Of a DNA stretch of 64,000 bases, positions 38,378 through 49,958 are shown piece after piece. Under the pieces are notes generated by a model. The model made no database searches, was not told the origin of the DNA, and was given only the letters and a program-made list of their open reading frames with translations. Source of the DNA: Proteromonas lacertae (taxonomy: Eukaryota; Sar; Bigyra; Opalinata; Proteromonadidae); NCBI GenBank assembly GCA_002245135.1, contig NGBS01000295.1, positions 186,001-250,000 on the forward strand, in the 5' to 3' direction. The position numbers and the translations under genes were made by a program. Within the stretch, counting starts at the first letter, position 1, and every line of letters begins with the position of its first letter.

Positions 38378-39592
38378 TTAAATAGTTAGAATTTTTACAT
38401 TATTTTCTTTATTCAACATTTCTTGAAATTTTGATCTTTCAATATGTAATTCTTCACATATTTCCTCCATACTGTGTTTACCATCAAATAAATGTCTATT
38501 TTCTTGTAATAATTTATTCTCAAATGTATCTTTCTTTATTGGATATAAATGTAATCTCTTTAATATTTTCAAAACTATACCAAAATTAGTCAATATTTTT
38601 GGTTTGTTAATCTCTTTTGTAGATTCTAAATGAACTAAATCTTTAACATCTTTCACTGTCTTTCCATCACTAAAACTCATATAAAATGAAATTACTCTTT
38701 GTATACTATCTTCTATTTTATTAGAAAGATGTTGTTGCTCTTTTTTATCTTTCAAAAAATCAACAATTTTTGGAGTTGAACAATACATATTCATTTCATC
38801 ATATTTATCTACTAATTTCACATATCCAAATGAAATTAACTGTTTTACATGTTGTATTACTATTTTTACATCCATTTTACATATTTCTGCTATTTCAATA
38901 ATTGTTAATGTAGCTGATTCTGATATATATTTCAATACAACTTGTAATGATAAATCAACATCATTCTCTAATACAACTGGTATAATTTCATATCTCAGAG
39001 GCACAGAATATATTGATATTTGTTCAGGTGGGTTTGATAATGGTTTAAATATTTTTAAATTTATATAATTATATTCTCCTATTGGAACACTACATTCTAG
39101 ATTTCTATTTAATTCTAAGAAAATTGATTGAAGTATGGTTGAAAGTGTTTGCTATTTTATTATTATATTTATAATATATATAATAAATACCTTTTGTGTA
39201 TTATCACTCAGAAAATTATATTCTATTTCCATTTTTTTAATGATATTGTTTAATTTCTTTATTATTGGTTTATAACACTTTATATCTTTATTTGAATCAA
39301 ATATAAAACATACATTGAAAATTAGAGCGTTTCTTTCGTAATTATCATTACTAATACAGATAGGACAACCAAGTATTTGTGAATCATTTTTACTTTTAAC
39401 ACAAACAGATATTATTTCACCACATAAAAGTTGTGGTGGAATTATATAATCACAAGCTAGTGAAAAAAGGCTATTCAAATCGTATCTATACATACGATAA
39501 TGAAATCAAGCATACTCTTTTGGATAAGAATATAAAATTATTTTTCCTTTTTTATCATCAAACTCACTGTAGAATATAGATTGTATTTCCAT
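38378..39592 (-). CDS. NPRL2: GATOR1 subunit NPRL2 (nitrogen permease regulator 2-like)
   Basis: The start at 39592 gives MEIQSIFYSEFDDKKGKIIL, then across a 29-nt intron EYDLNSLFSLACDYIIPPQL. The family block LGCPICISNDNYERNALIFN is at 39300-39380. The C-terminal part has MPLRYEIIPVV, repeated winged-helix segments, YCSTPKIVDFL, and SMEEICEELHIERSKFQEML. NPRL2 with NPRL3 and DEPDC5 forms GATOR1, the Rag GTPase-activating complex that turns off TORC1 on amino-acid shortage. Length (about 360 residues) is normal. With LST8 in the same window, TOR control of growth is well supported. Head to head with PTH2, 72 bp apart. Confidence 0.93.
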
Positions 39593-39664
39593 TATAATTC
39601 TGTAGATTCTACAGAAACAGCAAAATATAATTCTAAGATTTGAGGTAATCAAGCTTGTATTAAA
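39593..39664. promoter_or_regulatory. 72-bp bidirectional promoter, NPRL2 and PTH2
   Basis: The start codons of two divergent genes are 72 bp apart. No motif is recognised; the call rests on arrangement. Confidence 0.4.
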
Positions 39665-40314
39665 ATGAATTACATTGATTTCTTTGTTGGTTTGTTATCT
39701 GGGATTGGTTTTACCTTTTTATTCCACTTTATAAAGCATCCAAAATACAAAATTCAAGGTTTAAAAAGTATAAGTTATTGCTAAATAACATTTTAGAAAG
39801 TTCGAAAAGAAAAGGACAGTGACGATGAATCAGAAGATGATAAAAGTGAATTAGGAAATGGAGATAGTTATGACTGGGATGAACCATTGAAAATGGTGTT
39901 ATGTGTTAGAACTGACCTTAAAATGTCTGCTGGTATAGTTATTATATTGAAATTGATAGGTAAAATTGCAGCACAATGTTCACATGCTGCAGTTGGAAGA
40001 GTTGAACATTGTATTAAACAAAATGATCGTATATATTATTTACATGTATTATATTTTTATAATTAGCATTTTACAAACTGTGGAAACGTACAGGATGTGC
40101 AAAAATTGCACTAAAAGTTCCAACAGAAGAAATGTTTTTGAATATAGAAAAAGAAGCTTCAAATCAAGGATTTGATCCATACGTTGTAGCTGATGCTGGT
40201 AGAACTCAAATTGCAGCTGGAAGTTTGACAGTATTAGCAATTGGACCAGCTCCAGTTTCTAGAATTGATAAAATAACAGGAAGACAAGGAGTCTTTCCTC
40301 TACAATTATTATAA
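39665..40314 (+). CDS. PTH2: Peptidyl-tRNA hydrolase 2, membrane-anchored
   Basis: Frees peptidyl-tRNA that has dropped off the ribosome. The N-terminus MNYIDFFVGLLSGIGFTFLF is a membrane anchor (as in eukaryotic PTRH2 of the mitochondrial outer membrane), followed by an acidic linker. The catalytic domain begins KMVLCVRTDLKMSAGKIAAQ and CSHAAVG (intron of 27 nt between), keeps the conserved Lys, His and the later DAGRTQIAAGSLTVLAIGPA motif, and ends TGRQGVFPLQLL. Three introns of 25-40 nt. Length of about 180 residues is normal. Confidence 0.95.
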
Positions 40315-40469
40315 ATCACTTTTTTACTTTTTATTTTTTAGTGTTATTGGTATATTCTGTCTATATGACACTATAATTGGTTTTTAAAATATTGTACATT
40401 TTTGGTTATTGAAAAATTTAACCATAACACTTGATTGAGGCTTGTCGTTTCTTTTTTTAATTTTTAAAA

Positions 40470-41284
40470 ATGGAGGGAAAGAAAGATATAGATGAAAAAA
40501 TTGAAGCAGTATTGTTAAAGTTATATAAAAATAGGCTTATGTAGATTTATCTCAGTTTGCTACTTATGAAGATTACTTAGATAGTCAAATAACTGATGTT
40601 GATCGATTTTATTTGGAAGTATAATTGTTTAATGTATTGATTAATAATAATTAGGATGAAGATATTGCTAGGCAATTGGTTGAGCTTGGATATAGAGGAA
40701 ATGGTGAGACTTTAAAAAGAGAAGAGTTTGAAGAGAGAAAGAGAGCTGCTAGAGAAAGACATAATTTAAAACAAAGTGCTCCAAAGACTTTAGCAAGTGC
40801 TGGAAGAGATTTATCTCTATATCCGTTCCTTCAAGCTTTAGCTAGTCGTGAAGAATTAGTTCGAAATGGTAAATTAACTGTATTTATCCATCATCTATTT
40901 ATCTTATATTCATAGTGTATCATATTTTTAAGAGATAAGAATCATCGAGGTCAAGAGATTAGTGGATACATAGATTATGCATTTCGTCTTAAACAAGAGC
41001 CATTTGAACCAATATTTGATCGTAAAAAGAAGTTCATGCCAAAACCCAGTGATTTGAGCTTTTATAACTGGGAAACACAAATGTGTACATCAAATTCAAC
41101 ACCGACATTACAAGTTATAGCAGATAGTGAAAAAGGATTGTTATTTAAATGTAAAAGAGATAGAAAAATAATAAATGTTGATCCAAATGCACTTCCGGGT
41201 GATAACTCAACTAGAACTGAAATTGATACTAAAGAATATTTACAAGTGGTGATATATGATCATATGACTCGTAGAAAATCATAA
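40470..41284 (+). CDS. CFAP299: Cilia- and flagella-associated protein 299 (C4orf22 family)
   Basis: The spliced protein (start [13 protein letters not shown], then [20 protein letters not shown] after a 26-nt intron) carries the family blocks [81 protein letters not shown] and DHMTRRKS, the same order as human CFAP299. The protein is conserved in flagellated eukaryotes and linked to sperm flagellum formation; its exact molecular role is unclear. Length of about 225 residues is normal. Confidence 0.95.
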
Positions 41285-41395
41285 TTTTCTTTTATATATT
41301 TTTATTTATGTTAATAAGTGTTATTTTGTTTAATAAAACAAAGAAATAAAAAATAATATTATAATTAATCATTAATAATGTTCTATTTAGTCTAT

Positions 41396-43159
41396 TCATT
41401 TTGATCCATAAATCATACAATCATTGCATATAGCTAACTCTCTAATAAACAATTTTCCCATCTCTTCATCTAACTCTTTCATCAATTTATCAATTTCAAT
41501 GATAATAGAATCATCACTTTCACTATTAGCGATTTTCTCAAAAGCACTAATATTGATTTTCAATTGATTTAACACTTGTTCACGTTTCTTTAAGAATGAA
41601 TCGATCTTTAAAGTATGAAATAAATTTTTATTCAATTCAACTGATTGATTATCTAAAGCGACTTTCATATTATCATATTTCTTTATCTCTGATTCTTCTG
41701 TTGCATCTCTTTTATTGTTTTTACAATCTAGTTTATCTTTGTCAAGTTTAGTCTTTTGTTTTTTCAACTCATTATTTTGATAAGTAACATATTCCTTTGC
41801 TTTTTTTATCATTTCAATTTCTTCATTATACTATTATTTAATATATAAAAAATATTTTACTTTTTCTTCATATTTTGATTTTTGCTTTTGATTTGCAACT
41901 TTTGTAAATCTTATAGCACTAGTTCTAGCTGTTGGTGCAGGGGGTATCTATATATATAATAATAATAATAATAAACAATCATATAACAATAATTATACTT
42001 TCTTATCTGTTGTTATTGATAATACTTCATTCTTTAAATCAGTCATTCTATCAATCTCTTTATGTAAATCATTTATAATTTCTTCTCTATTCTTCACTTC
42101 TTTTTCAATAGTCATAATCTTTATTTTCAATAAATTTATCTCGTTTTCTTTACCTTTTACAGTAGTTCGATATTCATCCCTTTCTTTATCATAATCTTTC
42201 AATTTAATTTTCATCTCATTCATTTCTTTTTCTTTATTTTTAATATCTTCTTCTAAAGAAGATATTTTACAAATTAAAAATGATTGAGCTTTATCATTAT
42301 CTTCTTCTTTACTCTTTTGACTTGATTTAGGACTTGGTTGTGGCTGAAGTTGTGGAATATTTTCAACTGTCTTTCTTATCGGAGGAGGAGGAGAAACAAT
42401 ACTCTTAGGAGTATTACTATTGGCTTTCTTACTTTTCGCTTCTTTAAACATATTTTTGTAATAATTATCACTTGGATTTTCCCAACTACTTTCTCCACTA
42501 ATCATATTGTAATAATAAACATCATTAGAATCCTCAGTATGACAAATAGTCCAATTAGGTGGTAAAGGATTCTATTATAATTATTATTTTATATATATAC
42601 TTTTAATCCTTCTTTAGCAATATAAAAGAATTCTTTATCTGTTGTAGGATTCATTCCGATTCTTATCGCATATTCTGTTAATTCTTTTTCACTTGGTTCA
42701 TATGTTGTAACTGTTATTCCTCCTGGTAATTTTGCAGGACTACTTGGAGTTACATTTGGACTTGTACTTGGACTATCATCCATCTATTAATTATAGATAT
42801 TTTATTCTATATATACATCAATCATTCTTTTCTTTTTGGTAATCTGAAATAATTCTTTATAGAAGTTATCATTTGGATTTTCCCAACTACTTTCACCAGT
42901 TAAAAAGTTATAATAGAATACATCTTCAGTATCTTTGGTTTTACATCTCTTCCATTCAGGTGGCAAAGGAGCCTAAACAGTAAAAAGGTTAATAAAATAC
43001 TCTTAAACAATTTTTGGCAATATAAAAGAAATCTTTGTCTTTCTCAACATCCATTCCCAACCATCTTGCTTGTTCTACAATTTGATCATCGGTAGGTTCA
43101 TAATTTGCATTAATTTGATCATTTAATACAATTATATTATCAGGTACTTCGGCATTCAT
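41396..43159 (-). CDS. Second CEP164-like protein with two header-plus-WW modules
   Basis: Start at 43159 gives MNAEVPDNIIVLNDQI, YEPTDDQIVEQARWLGMD, and across a 28-nt intron APLPPEWKRCKTKDTEDVFY with GESSWENPNDNFY: one header and WW module. After another intron (near 42785-42830) the protein repeats the plan: YEPSEKELTEYAIRIGMNP, NPLPPNWTICHTEDSNDVYY, GESSWENPSDNYYK. A short coiled coil follows (42000-42300) and the C-terminal block EMIKKAKEYVTYQNNELKKQ and FLKKREQVL parallels the end of the CEP164-like gene at 22861. It is thus a paralogue that gained a WW module and lost most coiled coil, probably a basal-body appendage or transition-zone protein. Confidence 0.85.
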
Positions 43160-43337
43160 TAGCAACGGATCTAAAACAAAAATTCAGGCTTGAATTTTTC
43201 GCAAGCTTTTTGTTTATTCAACAATTCAAATAGTTATATAGGAAATTATTTGTGTATAAGACATTATAATAAATTTTCTTTTGGTTGTTATTCAATAAAA
43301 CTAACTTCATATTATAAATGTTATAAATCTAAAAGTA

Positions 43338-46257
43338 TTATTCAAATTTTACCTCAATTATTTCAATCCAGTCTTCTCTATGGAATAATTCTATCATGGG
43401 ATATATCTTTTCAGGAATATTTTCACATATCACTATACTCTCAGTGTTTTCATATTGAAACTTCATTTCATGTTTATTCATATCATAAATCATTGTGTAT
43501 TCTTTCTTATCACCAGTACAAAGAGGATGATCATGATTACTTTGTTTAATTGATAGAAGTGGTAAATTACCTTCTTTCATATCATGAACTACCCATTGAT
43601 GAAACATGTCACTGAACCAAATACAACTGACTTGATTGCTAAAAAATAATCTCTCAGGACCATCGTATTTTGGTGTAGTAAAAAAACCTAAGATTATCCA
43701 ACCACTATTATACTCTAATTGATATGGATCTTTTTTGTTTTTTTTAGTTTTTCCTAAATTCTGTCTATATCTTATAGAACATACTCCACTATTATTATCA
43801 AGTGAGAAATTAAGGTAACAATATGAATAGAAATGTCTAAATGTTTTTTTAACTGTATAATCATCTGCAAATTCTAAATCTGATCCACAGTTTGTTTGAT
43901 CAAAGTGATATTTTGGATTTCTATTGAATGGAGTATTTAATGTACCTTTTATTCTTGGCTTTTCATCTTCATCTGCTGTTTTAATATTTGATATTACTGT
44001 AATTCTAAAGAAATGTTTTTCTAAATAAATCCTCAATCTTTTCATATATTTCACTTGGATTTGTGATTTATAATTTATTAGGTTATAAATCAGTAATATT
44101 TTAAATGATTCTATGTTATTTTTACTTTCTTTATTAGTATCTTTCACATAATTCTCAACAATTTCGAAGAATTGATCATCAATAAACAAAGTCATACAAA
44201 ATGGTATGTTTTGAATTAAGAAATTTGTAGTTGGAGGATTCTTTTGAATTTCAATATATGCTTCTATTAACAATTCTACTGCCTCTCTTCTTATTATTGA
44301 ATCATCATATGGAAATTTCATTTTAAAATGAAGCAATGTTGAAAGTATAACTAGATAAGTATTAATGTTATATTTACCACTTTTATGAGCTTTCACTGCA
44401 TGAATTACATAATCTATTATATTCTGATAACTAAACTGATTTCTACATTCATCAGTCATTATAGTAAATGGATTATTCATTTTATTTCTTTCTTTATCAA
44501 AAACACTTTCTTCTAATTCTAATACCAATCTATCCATCAATTCATTATTTGTATCTGGAGGTTCATAGTATAATCGAATTGTGGTTGAATAGTTTGATGG
44601 TATTTCTAATTTAGTAACATTCTTGAAGTAATTAATCGATTCTTTATCACAAAGTGAAAAGTCTATTAGATTGAATAAATCTTTAAATTTATCTAATATG
44701 TTTTCTATAGTGAAGTTATGAATGATATAAAATACCATCAGTAGTATTACTATCACAATCAATATAATATAATATTGTATAATGCAAAATTTCACTTTCA
44801 TTACTTATAATCATCTCTGTATTAAGAAGATATTTAAATGATTCGATCGAGAATTCATCAAATTCTATTCATATTAATCATTATTATAGTAATTTTAATT
44901 ATATATATATATTTATATATATATATTCATACTTGTCTTCAGTAATCTATAACCGTTGTATTTTATATAATCATTCAATACAGGCTTTATCTCGTCAGGA
45001 TAATCCCAATTATCAGATGCAGCAATTAATAGTCTTTTCATCATTCTCATATTGAAATGAGTGTTTATATAATTCGCACAATCTATTAATAAGTCTTTCA
45101 ACTCGAAATATGAACTACTCAATAATATATCTATCACATTATTAGAACTCAATTCGATTATCCCATTACCCAAATACTTTATTATCTCGATCAAACCTCT
45201 TCGACTGATTATATTTGGTAATATCACAATTCCATTATTTTCTTCTTCATTCTTCAGTATCTCACAGAATTTATCACTTTCTAAACTTAATAACATCTTG
45301 TTACCTTTCACATTTTCTTCATTAGCATATTGAAACTCGATATCACTCAATCCTTTATTCATTAATTCATTTATATACCCTTCATTAGGTAAAACTCTTT
45401 CTATCTTCATTTCATTTATTATCAACTCTTTTTCTTCTTCTTTTTCTTCTTGTTTGTTATTATCTTCAAGTTTTGGAATTTCTGGTATATTCAATGTGTA
45501 CTGACGATTTACATATTCAGTTTCTTCACAAATATCAAATGGAGTAAGTATTTTCATCTTTTCTATTATATCTTCATCACATTCACCATAATTTATTAAA
45601 CTAAACAGCTCTAACCAATCATCTTCATCTATATCATTTTGATTTCCATCATAAAACGATATACAAATATCTAATACTTCTTTCTCACTAGGAACTTTCA
45701 TATTTTCAATTCTCATTAAATAATATAATTCATCATAATTATCATTTATATTACTCATTATGTCAAAACCATTTTCCATATAATAACAGTTTAATATCTT
45801 CATTAAGTCTTCTTCTTCTTCGATTTCTTTGATTATCAATAAAAACATCTCACCAATTTTTGCATTTAATACACTCTTCAAATATACATATAGTTTCAAT
45901 TTTATATCATCAATATGAAAATAAACGCAACAACAAACAATAGAATAGATATTATCTTCATTCAATTCAATTATTCCATATCCATAATATCTCATTATTT
46001 CTCTCAAACCACTTAAACTAACCAACTCAGAAGGAAACACAAATTCACGACTCTCAGGTTCTTCTTCAAAGATATCTTCAAATTCACATGAACATGCTGA
46101 CAGCAATGATTTTAGACCATCAATTTTATCACTACCATATTTGAAACTAACATCACCTCCAAATTTTTCAGTTGCTTCAATTATATATCTATACTATATC
46201 AAGATTTTTACTATACCCATTTACACCAAGATTATTTCGAATAATGAAGTTACTCAT
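43338..46257 (-). CDS. BTB/BACK-SPRY-like protein, copy A
   Basis: ATG at 46257 (MSNFIIRNNLGVNG) splices to IIEATEKFGGDVSFKYGSDK, a BTB-like domain, followed by a second BTB/BACK-like unit (NKGLSDIEFQYANEENVKG, about 45150-45370). Introns near 44870-44935 and 44700-44732 lead to an all-helical segment and a SPRY-like end (GTLNTPFNRNPKYHFDQT to WIEIIEVKFE, 43338-43960) with WIILGFFTTPKYDGP and IYDMNKHEMKFQY. The N-terminal half is identical to copies B and C, while 43338-44787 is diverged from theirs, so this gene is a hybrid of the recent duplicate and an older paralogue. BTB-BACK proteins commonly recruit substrates to cullin-3 ligases, with SPRY as the recognition part; here that is inference. 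Confidence 0.75.
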
Positions 46258-46645
46258 GAAATATAAAAATATAAAAGATATTATCAACAAACAACTATAT
46301 TGATTGAATCAGATGACAAAATTATTTGAAACATATAATATTTTAGTTTTTAATGGGATGATATTTAATAAAACAAACAAAAGAGAAAAGATGTTTTTTC
46401 AAATATCATTAATATTTACGATATTAAAAGAAGAATGTATATTTAATATAAATATTATTTTCAAAACATTCAATATATACAGATGATGAAGAAAATATTA
46501 TTGATGTAAATTGACATATACCATGTCATAAATGGTAATATGAGTTTTTATTCTCATCTATAGACAATCTATCATAAATCATGTCATTTTTAATAAATTT
46601 AAATGGAAATATATAGATATTTAATATATAATAATAATATGATAT
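46258..46645. other. Spacer of the tandem array
   Basis: Upstream region of copy A and downstream of copy B; the same spacer recurs at 49571-49958 and in part at 52884-53175. It contains a + strand open frame of 60 codons (46304-46486) that repeats only because the spacer is duplicated. AT-rich; the frame is not claimed as a gene. Confidence 0.6.
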
Positions 46646-49570
46646 CTATTCAAATTTTACCTCAATTATTTCAATCCAGTCTTCTCTATGGAATAATTCT
46701 ATCATGGGATATATCTTTTCAGGAATATTTTCACATATCACTATACTCTCAGTGTTTTCATATTGAAACTTCATTTCATGTTTATTCATATCATAAATCA
46801 TTGTGTATTCTTTCTTATCACCAGTACAAAGAGGATGATCATGATTACTTTGTTTAATTGATGGAAGTGGTAAATTACCTTCTTTCATATCATGAACTAC
46901 CCATTGATGAAATATATTACTAAACCAAATACAACTCATTTTATTACTTAGGAATAGTTTAAATGGTCCTTCATATTTTGGTGTAGTAAAAAAGCCTAAG
47001 ATTATCCAACCATGGTTATAGTCTTTTTCAAATTCATCAGTTTTACTGATATTTCTACTTCCTAAATTCTGTCTATATCTTATAGAACATACTCCACTAT
47101 TATTATCAAGTGAGAAATTAAGGTAACAATATGAATAGAAATGTCGATTTACTTTCTTCATTGTATAATCATCTGCAAATTCTAAATCTGATCCACAGTT
47201 TGTTTGATCAAAGTGATATTTTGGATTTCTATTGAATGGAGTATTTAATGTACCTTTTATTCTTGGCTTTTCATCTTCATCTTGAACTTTAATAGTTGAT
47301 TTTTCTGGAATACTAAAGAAATGTTTTTCTAACCAAAATCTAAATTCTGTTCTATATTTTATATCATATCTAGACTTATAATTGAATAAGTCAAATATCA
47401 ATGACAATTTATATAACATTCTTTTATCATCTGCTTCTTCTTCAGTATTTTCATCAATATACTTTTCCATTGTTGGAATAAATTGATCATCAATAAACAA
47501 AGTCATACAAAATGGTATGTTTTGAATTAAGAAATTTGTAGTTGGAGGATTCTTTTGAATTTCAACATATGCTTCTAATAATAAATTCACAGCATCTTGA
47601 ATTACATCCCATTTATCACATGGAAATTTCATTTTAAAATATATAATTGTTGAAAGTATAATTAAAAACGTATTTATGTTATATTTACCACTTTTATGAG
47701 CTTTCACTGCATGAATTACATAATCTATTATATTCTGATAACTAAACTGATTTCGATATTCATCAGTCATTGTATAAAATGGACTATTCTTTTTGTTCTT
47801 TTGTCTATCAAATACATTTTCTTCTAATTCTAATACCAATCTATCCATCAATTCATTATTTGTATCTGGAGGTTCATAGTATAATCGAATTGTGATTGAA
47901 TAGTTTGATGGTATTTCTAACTTAGTAACATTCTTGAAGTAATTAATCGATTCTTTATCACAAAGTGAAAAGTCTATTAGATTGAATAAATCTTTAAATC
48001 TCTCTAAGATTAATTCTATAGTAATAATAAAATAAATTCAAATACCTTCATCTTGATGATTATTACAATAATCATGATAGTATTCAAGTGTATATCTTAG
48101 AATTTCACTTTCATTACTTATAATCATCTCTGTATTAAGAAGATATTTAAATGATTCGATCGAGAATTCATCAAATTCTATTCATATTAATCATTATTAT
48201 AGTAATTTTAATTATATATATATATTTATATATATATATTCATACTTGTCTTCAGTAATCTATAACCGTTGTATTTTATATAATCATTCAATACAGGCTT
48301 TATCTCGTCAGGATAATCCCAATTATCAGATGCAGCAATTAATAGTCTTTTCATCATTCTCATATTGAAATGAGTGTTTATATAATTCGCACAATCTATT
48401 AATAAGTCTTTCAACTCGAAATATGAACTACTCAATAATATATCTATCACATTATTAGAACTCAATTCGATTATCCCATTACCCAAATACTTTATTATCT
48501 CGATCAAACCTCTTCGACTGATTATATTTGGTAATATCACAATTCCATTATTTTCTTCTTCATTCTTCAGTATCTCACAGAATTTATCACTTTCTAAACT
48601 TAATAACATCTTGTTACCTTTCACATTTTCTTCATTAGCATATTGAAACTCGATATCACTCAATCCTTTATTCATTAATTCATTTATATACCCTTCATTA
48701 GGTAAAACTCTTTCTATCTTCATTTCATTTATTATCAACTCTTTTTCTTCTTCTTTTTCTTCTTGTTTGTTATTATCTTCAAGTTTTGGAATTTCTGGTA
48801 TATTCAATGTGTACTGACGATTTACATATTCAGTTTCTTCACAAATATCAAATGGAGTAAGTATTTTCATCTTTTCTATTATATCTTCATCACATTCACC
48901 ATAATTTATTAAACTAAACAGCTCTAACCAATCATCTTCATCTATATCATTTTGATTTCCATCATAAAACGATATACAAATATCTAATACTTCTTTCTCA
49001 CTAGGAACTTTCATATTTTCAATTCTCATTAAATAATATAATTCATCATAATTATCATTTATATTACTCATTATGTCAAAACCATTTTCCATATAATAAC
49101 AGTTTAATATCTTCATTAAGTCTTCTTCTTCTTCGATTTCTTTGATTATCAATAAAAACATCTCACCAATTTTTGCATTTAATACACTCTTCAAATATAC
49201 ATATAGTTTCAATTTTATATCATCAATATGAAAATAAACGCAACAACAAACAATAGAATAGATATTATCTTCATTCAATTCAATTATTCCATATCCATAA
49301 TATCTCATTATTTCTCTCAAACCACTTAAACTAACCAACTCAGAAGGAAACACAAATTCACGACTCTCAGGTTCTTCTTCAAAGATATCTTCAAATTCAC
49401 ATGAACATGCTGACAGCAATGATTTTAGACCATCAATTTTATCACTACCATATTTGAAACTAACATCACCTCCAAATTTTTCAGTTGCTTCAATTATATA
49501 TCTATACTATATCAAGATTTTTACTATACCCATTTACACCAAGATTATTTCGAATAATGAAGTTACTCAT
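46646..49570 (-). CDS. BTB/BACK-SPRY-like protein, copy B
   Basis: Same plan as copy A: start 49570, two BTB/BACK-like units, then helical segment and SPRY-like end with WIILGFFTTPKYEGP. An intron near 48018-48048 joins EILRYTLEYYHDYCNNHQ to LILERFKDLFNLIDF. It differs from copy A in the helical and SPRY half, for example KSTIKVQDEDEKPRIKGTLN against the copy A sequence, but the region from GTLNTPFNRNPKYHFDQT on is highly similar. No stop or shift is seen, so it looks functional. It is identical to copy C, so the two cannot be separated except by position. Confidence 0.75.
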
Positions 49571-49958
49571 GAAATATAAAAATATAAAAGATATTATCAA
49601 CAAACAACTATATTGATTGAATCAGATGACAAAATTATTTGAAACATATAATATTTTAGTTTTTAATGGGATGATATTTAATAAAACAAACAAAAGAGAA
49701 AAGATGTTTTTTCAAATATCATTAATATTTACGATATTAAAAGAAGAATGTATATTTAATATAAATATTATTTTCAAAACATTCAATATATACAGATGAT
49801 GAAGAAAATATTATTGATGTAAATTGACATATACCATGTCATAAATGGTAATATGAGTTTTTATTCTCATCTATAGACAATCTATCATAAATCATGTCAT
49901 TTTTAATAAATTTAAATGGAAATATATAGATATTTAATATATAATAATAATATGATAT

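Noticed and set aside
44680-44801. Apparent N-terminal membrane helix (IIQYYIILIVIVILLMVF) in front of the SPRY half of copy A
   Set aside because: It is an out-of-frame reading of the preceding exon and intron. In the right frame this stretch reads ISNESEILHYTILYYIDCDS and splices on.
46304-46486. A 60-codon plus-strand frame repeated three times (also 49617 and 52930)
   Set aside because: It recurs only because the whole spacer is part of the 3,313-bp duplication. It has no recognisable features and lies in the upstream region of the BTB genes.
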